Positions 1-5,092 of a DNA stretch of 5,092 bases are shown one piece after another. Where the stretch lies: contig PHCM01000129.1 in NCBI GenBank assembly GCA_002842255.1, positions 1-5,092 on the forward strand, read 5' to 3'. Below the pieces are notes generated by a model that saw only the letters and a program-made list of their open reading frames with translations, was not told the origin of the DNA and did not search any database. The position numbers were made by a program, and so were the translations under genes. This stretch comes from Betaproteobacteria bacterium HGW-Betaproteobacteria-2 (GTDB lineage: Bacteria; Pseudomonadota; Gammaproteobacteria; Burkholderiales; Methylophilaceae). Within the stretch, counting starts at the first letter, position 1. Each line of letters opens with the position of its first letter.

Positions 1-1
1 C

Positions 2-679
2 TCCTGCAAGGTGAGCAATGTGCAGGACCTGCTGCTGGTCTATCGCGACCTGGCTTCCCGTTGCGAATATCCGCTACATCTGGGTTTGACCGAAGCCGGT
101 ATGGGTTCCAAGGGGATCGTGGCTTCCACCGCTGCGCTATCACTGTTGCTGCAGGAAGGCATCGGCGACACCATCCGTGTTTCGCTGACGCCCGAGCCGA
201 ACGAATCCAGAACCAAGGAAGTGGTCGTTGCACAGGAGATCCTGCAGACCATGGGCATCCGTTCCTTCACGCCGCTGGTCACTGCCTGCCCCGGTTGCGG
301 TCGGACGACCTCGACCTTTTTCCAGGAACTGGCGCAAAAGATCCAGCGTTATCTTCGGGATCAGATGCCGGTCTGGCGCAAGCAGTATCCTGGCGTCGAG
401 ACCATGAGTGTCGCCGTCATGGGCTGTGTAGTCAATGGACCGGGTGAATCCAAACTGGCCAATATCGGTATCAGTCTGCCGGGCACCGGCGAGGTTCCGG
501 TAGCGCCGGTATTCGTCGACGGTGAAAAGACCGTGACGCTGAAAGGCGATGCCATTGCGGAAGAGTTCCAGGCCATCGTGGAAGATTACGTGCAGAAGAA
601 TTATGCCGAAGGCGGCAAGTTGCGGCAGGAGTTCAAGCTGCCGGATCAGAACAAGACCATTCCGATTCGCGCTGTCTGA
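2..679 (+). CDS. ispG: 4-hydroxy-3-methylbut-2-enyl diphosphate synthase (IspG/GcpE), C-terminal part; 5' end outside window
   Basis: IspG reductively converts 2-C-methyl-D-erythritol 2,4-cyclodiphosphate to HMBPP, the penultimate step of the cytosolic MEP isoprenoid pathway, using a 4Fe-4S cluster. The visible 225 codons cover the end of the TIM-barrel domain (the stretch reading LHLGLTEAG, then [12 protein letters not shown]) and the C-terminal cluster domain. The cluster ligands are all present: the two Cys of ACPGCGR (codons at 287-289 and 296-298), the Cys of GCVVNGPGE (425-427), and the Glu seven residues later, known in this family as the fourth ligand. The frame is open to the left edge and the residues before the GTG at 11 (S-C-K, then VSNVQ) continue the family alignment, so that GTG is internal. 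The gene ends in TGA at 677-679. The tail after the cluster domain ends in IPIRAV and shows no recognised motif. Next comes hisS, the common proteobacterial order. Confidence 0.96.
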   Translation, partial: SCKVSNVQDLLLVYRDLASRCEYPLHLGLTEAGMGSKGIVASTAALSLLLQEGIGDTIRVSLTPEPNESRTKEVVVAQEILQTMGIRSFTPLVTACPGCGRTTSTFFQELAQKIQRYLRDQMPVWRKQYPGVETMSVAVMGCVVNGPGESKLANIGISLPGTGEVPVAPVFVDGEKTVTLKGDAIAEEFQAIVEDYVQKNYAEGGKLRQEFKLPDQNKTIPIRAV

Positions 680-717
680 TGTCTGTTTGAATCCACCTTG
701 AGCAGAGTCCCGACAGT
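680..717 (+). other. ispG-hisS intergenic spacer
   Basis: This 38-nt gap has no stem-loop followed by a T-run and no recognisable promoter, which fits read-through from ispG into hisS. The only purine-rich sequence near the hisS ATG is GAGCAGAG at 700-707. Its last GAG lies ten bases before the ATG, making a weak ribosome binding site at best. Confidence 0.6.
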
Positions 718-2049
718 ATGACGAATCAATCACAGAATCCGAAATCACAGAGCACAAAATTGCAGAGTAACAAACCTCAAACCACCAAGTTCCAAGCCAC
801 CAAGTTCCAGAGCATCAAGGGTTTCTACGACATCCTGCCTGAGCACACACCACTCTGGCAGTTGCTTGAGGACACGGCGAGACGCGTGCTGGCGCAGTAC
901 GATTATCGCAACATCCGCATGCCAATTGTGGAGACGACGGATCTTTTCGTGCGTAGCGTCGGAGAGCATACCGATATCGTCGAAAAGGAGATGTACTCCT
1001 GGACCGACGACCTCAACGATGACAAGCTGACCCTGCGTCCGGAAGGTACCGCGGGTTGTGTGCGTGCCGTGGTTGAGCACAGTCTGACCTACAACGGCCC
1101 TCAGCGCCTCTGGTACATGGGGCCGATGTTTAGGCATGAGAACGTGCAGAAAGGTCGCCAGCGCCAGTTCCATCAGATCGGCGTGGAAGCGTTCGGCTTT
1201 GCCGGGCCGGATGTCGATGCGGAGCAGATCATCATGCTGGCGCGTCTGTGGCGCGAACTCGGCATCAGCGATGTCGAATTGCACCTCAATACCATCGGTG
1301 ATGCGGAAGAGCGCGCCGAATACCGTAAAACCCTGATCGCCTATTTCGAACAGCATATGGAACTGCTGGATGAGGATGCTAAGCGCCGCCTGCATAGCAA
1401 TCCCTTGCGCATCCTCGACAGCAAGAACCCGCGCATGCAGGCCATGATCGAAGCCGCGCCGCGTCTGCTGGACACGCTGGGAACTGAAAGCCGTGAGCAC
1501 TATCATAGCTTGTGCCATATGCTGGATGAGGCCGGGGTCGCTTATCAGTTGAATCACCGGTTGGTGCGCGGTCTGGATTATTACAACCGCACCGTGTTCG
1601 AATGGGTGACGACCAGGCTGGGCAGTCAGGGCACGATTGCCGGTGGCGGCCGCTACGATTCACTGGTGGAAAGATTGGGCGGGGAGCCCATGCCGGCATG
1701 TGGTTTCGGCATCGGCCTTGAGCGTGTGTTCCTGCTGATGCAGGAATATGGCGTGACGGCAAATCAGTCGCCGGATGTCTATCTGGTGAATGTCGGCGAG
1801 ACGGCGGAAAAACAGGCGCTGCACATCGCCGAGGCATTGAGGAATGCCGGTCTGGCTGTTGTTCAGCATAGCGGTGGTGGCAGCTTCAAATCACAGATGA
1901 AGAAAGCCGATCGTTCGCAAGCACGATATGCGCTGATTCTGGGTGAAGATGAAGTGCTGGCGAATCAGGTGACGTTGAAGCCGATGTTGCAGGCAGGTGA
2001 ACAACAGAGATTATCCATACAACAGGCCATCGAGATACTGCAAACATGA
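718..2049 (+). CDS. hisS: Histidine--tRNA ligase (HisRS), class II, with N-terminal repeat extension
   Basis: HisRS charges tRNA-His with histidine using ATP; it is a cytosolic homodimer. At 443 residues it is about 19 longer than the E. coli enzyme (about 424). Class II features appear in order: the LRPEGT segment (106-111), motif 2 with FRHE at 138-141 and QKGRQRQFHQ after it, the HisA motif VRGLDYYN (283-290), the HisB-type AGGGRYD (308-314), and motif 3 GFGIGLER (329-336). The C-terminal anticodon-binding domain runs from about residue 352 (DVYLVNVG) to the end, including SFKSQMKKADRS. The excess length sits at the N-terminus: residues 6-35 form a Q-x-x-K-x repeat before the usual IKGFYDILP start of the fold. 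The ATG at 718 is the first good start but lacks a strong ribosome binding site. TTG at 760 would give 429 residues and cannot be excluded. The gene overlaps the next one by four bases. Confidence 0.97.
   Translation: MTNQSQNPKSQSTKLQSNKPQTTKFQATKFQSIKGFYDILPEHTPLWQLLEDTARRVLAQYDYRNIRMPIVETTDLFVRSVGEHTDIVEKEMYSWTDDLNDDKLTLRPEGTAGCVRAVVEHSLTYNGPQRLWYMGPMFRHENVQKGRQRQFHQIGVEAFGFAGPDVDAEQIIMLARLWRELGISDVELHLNTIGDAEERAEYRKTLIAYFEQHMELLDEDAKRRLHSNPLRILDSKNPRMQAMIEAAPRLLDTLGTESREHYHSLCHMLDEAGVAYQLNHRLVRGLDYYNRTVFEWVTTRLGSQGTIAGGGRYDSLVERLGGEPMPACGFGIGLERVFLLMQEYGVTANQSPDVYLVNVGETAEKQALHIAEALRNAGLAVVQHSGGGSFKSQMKKADRSQARYALILGEDEVLANQVTLKPMLQAGEQQRLSIQQAIEILQT
733..822 (+). repeat. Degenerate 15-bp tandem repeat encoding six Q-x-x-K-x pentapeptides
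   Basis: Six consecutive five-codon units start at 733, 748, 763, 778, 793 and 808. They encode QNPKS, QSTKL, QSNKP, QTTKF, QATKF and QSIKG, with Gln always first and Lys always fourth. The units at 784-798 and 799-813 (same period, shifted phase) match at 12 of 15 bases and share ACCAAGTTCCA. The last pentapeptide is the normal conserved start of the HisRS fold (IQAIRG in E. coli), so the array looks like upstream duplication of this native segment followed by divergence. The first five codons (MTNQS, 718-732) may be a further decayed unit. Confidence 0.85.
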
Positions 2050-2882
2050 CCGAACTGCTCAGGATTGAAGGATTGACGGTAACACCGCAGAATGCACCGG
2101 ACAAACTGCTGGTGAACAACGTCTCTTTCACGCTTGGGTCTGGCAAGACGACCTGTGTCGTTGGCGAATCCGGTAGCGGCAAGAGCCTGACTGCACTCTC
2201 CGTCATGGGGCTGCTTTCATCGCAGTTGCGACTGGCGCAGGGCAAGGTCATTTTTCAGGGGCAGGATCTGGTCGGCATCAGCAACGATGCGTTGCGCAAA
2301 ATCCGCGGCGGCCGTATCGGCATGATCTTTCAGGAGCCGATGACTTCACTCAATCCGGTACTGACTATCGGCAAGCAGATCAGCGAGACGCTGATTGTGC
2401 ATCAGGGTCTTCGCGGCCAGGCACTGAAAGCCAGGATTGCAGCGCTACTCGAGCAGGTCGGCATACCTGCCGGCCGGGCCAGCAGCTATCCGGACGAACT
2501 TTCTGGCGGACAGCGCCAGCGGGTCATGATCGCCATGAGTATCGCCTGCGAGCCTGTCATGCTGATTGCAGACGAGCCGACCACGGCGCTGGATGTGACG
2601 GTGCAGGCACAGATTCTTGCGCTACTGAATAAACTCAAGACTCGCATGAACATGGCGATGCTGTTTATCACCCATGATTTTGGCGTGGTAGCGGATATTG
2701 CGGATGATGTGGTAGTCATGTTCCGTGGCGAGATCGTCGAGTCCGGACCAGTGGCTGAAGTGCTGCACAATCCGCAGCATCCCTATACGCAGGCTTTGCT
2801 GGCCTGCGTGCCGGATGCTGATGGCAAACGTCCGTTGAAACCCATTGATTACGCCTGGCTGAACGAGGGAGCCGCAGCATGA
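2046..2882 (+). CDS. Dipeptide/oligopeptide-type ABC transporter ATPase, YejF N-terminal-half / DppD-like
   Basis: This is a cytosolic nucleotide-binding subunit expected to power an inner-membrane importer of peptides or similar solutes. At 278 residues it has every ATPase element: Walker A GESGSGKS (40-47), Q-loop Gln96 within [10 protein letters not shown], signature LSGGQ (152-156), Walker B ending in Asp176-Glu177, D-loop ALD (181-183) and H-loop His210. The HPYTQALL segment (245-252) is typical of peptide/nickel importers. The longer C-terminal tail with its Cys-containing segment, seen in DppD/OppD, is missing; the protein stops soon after, at WLNEGAAA. The signature [13 protein letters not shown] and the MLFITH H-loop resemble the first half of E. 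coli YejF. The start ATG overlaps the hisS stop (ATGA) and has only a weak upstream GAG (2032-2034), suggesting translational coupling to hisS. The substrate cannot be read from the sequence. No permease or binding-protein gene lies nearby. Confidence 0.9.
   Translation: MTELLRIEGLTVTPQNAPDKLLVNNVSFTLGSGKTTCVVGESGSGKSLTALSVMGLLSSQLRLAQGKVIFQGQDLVGISNDALRKIRGGRIGMIFQEPMTSLNPVLTIGKQISETLIVHQGLRGQALKARIAALLEQVGIPAGRASSYPDELSGGQRQRVMIAMSIACEPVMLIADEPTTALDVTVQAQILALLNKLKTRMNMAMLFITHDFGVVADIADDVVVMFRGEIVESGPVAEVLHNPQHPYTQALLACVPDADGKRPLKPIDYAWLNEGAAA
2865..2871 (+). promoter_or_regulatory. Strong ribosome binding site for the second ATPase gene
   Basis: GAGGGAG lies inside the end of the first ATPase gene, seven bases before the ATG at 2879. 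It is a near-ideal Shine-Dalgarno sequence and fixes that start. The second subunit can therefore be initiated independently as well as by coupling through the overlap. Confidence 0.75.
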
Positions 2883-3682
2883 GCGAGATCATTCTCAGCG
2901 CTCGCCATCTGACGAAATCCTACAAACAGCGGAGCGGCCGTTTTGGTCTGGGCACGACGCTGGTCAAAGCGCTGGATGATGTCAGTCTGGACTTGAAGCA
3001 GGGATCAACCCTCGCCGTCGTCGGCGAGTCCGGCAGCGGAAAATCCACCCTTGCACGTTGTCTGTTACAATTGCTGCCCCTGGATGGTGGCGAGGTTCTT
3101 TTTCAGGGCCAGGATCTGGCCAAACTGTCAGGTCCCGCTCTGCGCGAACAACGCCGCTTTCTGCAGATGGTGTTTCAGGATCCTTTTGCCTCGCTCAACC
3201 CGCGCATGCGTGTGGGGCAGATCGTCGGCGAGGGGCTGCTGATACATCAACTCGGCACTCAGGAAGAACGGCATGACAAGGTGGTCAGGATGCTGCAGCG
3301 TGTCGGTTTGAGCGAAGCCGATATGCAGAAGTACCCCCATCAGTTCTCCGGAGGCCAACGCCAGCGCATTGGCATTGCCCGGGCGCTGGTGCTGGAACCC
3401 AGAGTGGTTGTTTGTGATGAGCCGGTATCGGCACTCGATGTATCGATACAGGCGCAAATCCTGTTGTTGCTGAAGGAGTTGCAGCAGGAGATGGCCCTGA
3501 GTTATCTGTTTATCAGTCATGATCTGCGTGTGGTCAGACATATCGCGGATGAAGTGGCGGTGATGTATCAGGGCAAACTGATAGAGCAGGGCAGTGTGGA
3601 AAGCATCTATGATGCGCCCGCACAGGAATACACCCGTAATTTGTTGCAATCCATACCCGGCCGCAGAGCATTGGCCGCTTAA
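2879..3682 (+). CDS. Dipeptide/oligopeptide-type ABC transporter ATPase, YejF C-terminal-half / DppF-like
   Basis: This is the second nucleotide-binding subunit, expected to form a heterodimer with the product of the preceding gene beneath a shared permease pair. Its 267 residues contain Walker A GESGSGKS (49-56), Q-loop Gln100 in FQDPFASLNPRM, signature FSGGQ (156-160), Walker B ending in Asp180-Glu181, D-loop ALD (185-187) and H-loop His214. FSGGQRQRI, YLFISHDLRVVR and the terminal QEYTRNLL closely resemble the second half of E. coli YejF; DppF is the alternative relative. The two proteins sum to 545 residues, near the roughly 530 of fused YejF. The ATG overlaps the upstream stop by four bases (ATGA) behind a strong ribosome binding site. 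Both ATPases keep all catalytic residues, so neither looks like a degenerate site. The gene ends in TAA, 24 bp before yfgM. Substrate unknown. Confidence 0.9.
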   Translation: MSEIILSARHLTKSYKQRSGRFGLGTTLVKALDDVSLDLKQGSTLAVVGESGSGKSTLARCLLQLLPLDGGEVLFQGQDLAKLSGPALREQRRFLQMVFQDPFASLNPRMRVGQIVGEGLLIHQLGTQEERHDKVVRMLQRVGLSEADMQKYPHQFSGGQRQRIGIARALVLEPRVVVCDEPVSALDVSIQAQILLLLKELQQEMALSYLFISHDLRVVRHIADEVAVMYQGKLIEQGSVESIYDAPAQEYTRNLLQSIPGRRALAA

Positions 3683-3706
3683 ATACGAAATTTTCAGGAA
3701 ATCAGA
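3683..3706 (+). promoter_or_regulatory. Short spacer with the yfgM ribosome binding site
   Basis: This A+T-rich 24-nt gap holds AGGAA at 3696-3700, six bases before the yfgM ATG, a good Shine-Dalgarno sequence that supports that start. No terminator is present, so transcription probably continues from the ATPase genes into yfgM. Confidence 0.7.
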
Positions 3707-4333
3707 ATGGCACTCGATTTAGAAGAACAGGATCAGCTGGACGCATTAAAAACATGGTGGAAAACCAATGGCAACAAAGTCTTGGCTGTTGTGGCAGCAG
3801 TTGTTATCACCGTCGTTGGATATCAGGGCTGGAACCAATACCAGAAGCAGCAGTCCGAAGCCGCTTCCAGCAAATTCATGTTGCTGGGCGATACCAGCCC
3901 AAGTGACGTGAAGACCATACAGACCATTGCCGGCGAGATCATCGAGCAGTATCCATCCACACCTTATGCAGCACGGGCAGCACTGCTGGCAGCCAAGACC
4001 AGTTACAACGCCAAGGATATCGATAGCGCCAAGACGCAATCTGAATGGGCATACAAGAATGCCACGGAATCCTCGGTCAAGACCTTGGCGCAATTGCAAC
4101 TGGCCGGCATTCTGTTCGAGCAGCAGGACTATGAAGGTGCACTGAAGCTGCTCAATGAAAAGCACGAACCAAGCTTCGACGGCCTGTTTTCCGACCTGAA
4201 GGGTGATCTGCTGGTCGCGCAAGGCAAGCCGGATGAAGCCAAGGCCGCCTATCAGGCAGCAATCAGCAGCTTCGAGTTCGGTAGCCGCTATGCACGTTAC
4301 ACCCAGCACAAGCTGGAAGCGTTGGGAGAATAA
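3707..4333 (+). CDS. yfgM: YfgM family inner-membrane TPR protein (ancillary SecYEG translocon subunit)
   Basis: YfgM in E. coli (206 residues) is a single-pass inner-membrane protein with a periplasmic TPR domain that associates with PpiD and the SecYEG translocon and helps pass exported proteins to periplasmic chaperones. This 208-residue protein has the same design: a short acidic cytosolic N-terminus (LDLEEQDQLDALKTWWKTNG, the family pattern), one hydrophobic segment at about 24-42 (KVLAVVAAVVITVVGYQGW), then an Ala/Leu/Gln-rich helical region to the C-terminus. TPR-like helix pairs can be seen around YAARAALLAAKTSYNAKD, LAQLQLAGILFEQQDYEGALKLL and KGDLLVAQGKPDEAKAAYQAA. The single membrane segment acts as a signal anchor with no cleavage site. 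The start is fixed by AGGAA six bases upstream. bamB begins two bases after its stop, the standard yfgM-bamB pairing, which supports the assignment. Its precise partners in this organism are inferred. Confidence 0.93.
   Translation: MALDLEEQDQLDALKTWWKTNGNKVLAVVAAVVITVVGYQGWNQYQKQQSEAASSKFMLLGDTSPSDVKTIQTIAGEIIEQYPSTPYAARAALLAAKTSYNAKDIDSAKTQSEWAYKNATESSVKTLAQLQLAGILFEQQDYEGALKLLNEKHEPSFDGLFSDLKGDLLVAQGKPDEAKAAYQAAISSFEFGSRYARYTQHKLEALGE
4324..4330 (+). promoter_or_regulatory. Ribosome binding site selecting the TTG start of bamB
   Basis: GGGAGAA is formed by the last codons of yfgM and ends five bases before the TTG at 4336 (core GGGAG ends seven before). This spacing favours TTG 4336 over TTG 4342, which would lie 13 bases from the core. 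Confidence 0.65.
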
Positions 4334-4335
4334 GT

Positions 4336-4398
4336 TTGCGTTTGCAGCCATCATTCGCAAGACTCTTCGTGCTGACGGCCGCTTTACTGGCTGGTTGT
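4336..4398 (+). other. Lipoprotein signal peptide and lipobox of BamB
   Basis: The first 21 codons encode a short basic N-region (Arg2, Arg9), a hydrophobic core LFVLTAALLAG and the lipid-modified Cys21 (TGT at 4396-4398) in the lipobox L-A-G-C. Thr rather than Asp follows the Cys, so by the E. coli sorting rule the protein should be passed by Lol to the outer membrane, as expected for BamB. Confidence 0.85.
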
Positions 4399-5092
4399 AC
4401 TTCGCTCAGCGATCTGAAAACGGACATTTCCGAACGCGTGTTCGGGCGTGAGGAACTGAATCCGCCTGCACCGCTGGTTGAGTTCCAGCCTACGGCTGCA
4501 CCCAAACTGCTATGGAGCAGCAAAGTCGGTAGTGCGGAAACTTATGATTTTAGCCCCGTAGCCGACAGCAATGCCGTCTACGCCGCCAGCGCACAGGGCG
4601 AGCTGCTCAAGCTCGATGCGGCTAACGGCAAGGAAGTCTGGCGCGTTCGCGCCGATGAGCGATTCTCTGCGGGTGTGGGGCTGGGCGCCAATCTGGTGCT
4701 GGTGGGTACGCCGACTGGCTATGTTATGGCCTACGACCAGCAAGGCAAGCTGCTCTGGAAATCCAAGGTCAGTAGCGAGGTGCTGAGTGCACCGCGTGTA
4801 TATCTGGACATCGTCGTTGTCCGTGCCGGCGACGGTCGCATCTTTGGTTTGAATGCAGTCGATGGTTCACGCAAGTGGGTGTTCCAGCGCAGTACGCCGG
4901 CACTGACCTTGCGTAGCAGTGCCGGCATCGTCATCGCCGACGGTGTGGTGTACGCCGGTTATGCCGGCGGCAAGCTGGTGGCCGTCAAGGCGGATGACGG
5001 CAACAGTCTGTGGGAAGCTTCCGTAGCGCAGCCCAAGGGCACCACCGAGATCGAGCGTATCGCCGATATCACCAGCCTGCCCGTAGTCGATG
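4336..5092 (+). CDS. bamB: Outer-membrane assembly lipoprotein BamB, N-terminal part; 3' end outside window
   Basis: BamB is the beta-propeller lipoprotein of the BAM complex, which folds outer-membrane proteins; it binds BamA on the periplasmic side of the outer membrane. The 252 codons in the window start at TTG, with no ATG available near the 5' end. They encode a lipoprotein signal peptide (R2 and R9, hydrophobic 10-19, lipobox LAGC with Cys21), a linker rich in Pro, and then PQQ-like propeller blades. Blade repeats ending in a conserved Trp are visible around GELLKLDAANGKEVW (88-102), GYVMAYDQQGKLLW (128-141), GRIFGLNAVDGSRKW (167-181) and GKLVAVKADDGNSLW (212-226). The following PKGTTEIERIADI is a typical BamB stretch between blades. 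Full-length family members are about 380-400 residues, so roughly a third is missing. The frame stays open to the right edge. Only two bases separate it from yfgM, implying translational coupling. Confidence 0.94.
   Translation, partial: MRLQPSFARLFVLTAALLAGCTSLSDLKTDISERVFGREELNPPAPLVEFQPTAAPKLLWSSKVGSAETYDFSPVADSNAVYAASAQGELLKLDAANGKEVWRVRADERFSAGVGLGANLVLVGTPTGYVMAYDQQGKLLWKSKVSSEVLSAPRVYLDIVVVRAGDGRIFGLNAVDGSRKWVFQRSTPALTLRSSAGIVIADGVVYAGYAGGKLVAVKADDGNSLWEASVAQPKGTTEIERIADITSLPVVD

Noticed and set aside
11..13. GTG as the true start of the first gene
   Set aside because: The frame is open to the left edge and the residues before and after the GTG align with the middle of IspG; starting here would remove over half of the enzyme.
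140..757. Minus-strand open frame of 205 codons opposite ispG and the hisS start
   Set aside because: Antisense shadow of ispG; low-complexity His/Arg/Gln-rich translation, no ribosome binding site of note, no family resemblance.
745..1557. Long minus-strand open frame of 270 codons opposite hisS
   Set aside because: It lies wholly antisense to a confidently identified hisS, its translation matches no family I recognise, and third-position G/C bias commonly opens such frames.
2046..3682. ATPase pair as part of a defence or antiphage system
   Set aside because: Both are textbook importer ATPases with peptide-transporter tails and no nuclease, toxin or sensor domain next to them; nothing in the sequence supports defence.
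3687..3695. GAAATTTTC inverted repeat between the second ATPase gene and yfgM as a terminator
   Set aside because: The arms are only four bases of A/T-rich sequence with almost no loop and no following T-run; it cannot form a stable terminator hairpin.
3746..4360. Minus-strand open frame of 204 codons opposite yfgM
   Set aside because: Shadow of yfgM: its Leu/Cys/Gly-rich, membrane-like look is the complement of Ala- and Gln-rich TPR codons, with no independent support.
4823..4972. Clustered GCCGGC hexamers in bamB as a possible dispersed repeat or uptake signal
   Set aside because: Each sits in Ala-Gly or similar codons of the propeller blades; there is no longer conserved flank, and the same hexamer occurs elsewhere, so codon use explains it.

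Overview
The window is a compact, entirely plus-strand stretch of bacterial chromosome of moderate G+C. It carries the conserved proteobacterial housekeeping order ispG - hisS - yfgM - bamB, with two ABC-transporter ATPase genes placed between hisS and yfgM. Gene order and protein character (a HisRS close to the betaproteobacterial type, a YfgM/BamB pair, an outer-membrane lipoprotein signal) point to a Gram-negative proteobacterium, most likely a betaproteobacterium. A member of the Nitrosomonadales is a guess that would need a database search.

Layout: (1) positions 2-679, the 3' part of ispG, whose product is the 4Fe-4S enzyme of the MEP isoprenoid pathway; its 5' end lies outside the window. 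(2) A 38-nt gap, then hisS (718-2049), histidyl-tRNA synthetase with an unusual N-terminal extension built from a five-residue Q-x-x-K-x repeat. (3) Two dipeptide/oligopeptide-type ABC ATPases (2046-2882 and 2879-3682), each joined to the preceding gene by an ATGA stop/start overlap; together they look like the two halves of a YejF-type double ATPase. No permease or binding protein gene is present. (4) yfgM (3707-4333), an inner-membrane TPR protein linked to the Sec translocon and periplasmic chaperones. (5) bamB (4336 to the window end), the lipoprotein beta-propeller of the outer-membrane BAM complex, starting at TTG two bases after the yfgM stop and cut by the window edge.

Every gap between genes is under 40 bp. 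I see no convincing internal terminator or promoter, so the whole block may be one transcription unit. The genes do not form one pathway: IspG and HisS are cytosolic housekeeping enzymes, the ATPases would energise peptide-type import through permeases encoded elsewhere, and YfgM and BamB act in envelope protein export and outer-membrane assembly. I see no mobile element, CRISPR array, tRNA or rRNA. I do not think the window holds a wholly new system. The parts most worth a second look are the hisS N-terminal repeat and the orphan split ATPase pair inside a conserved cluster.
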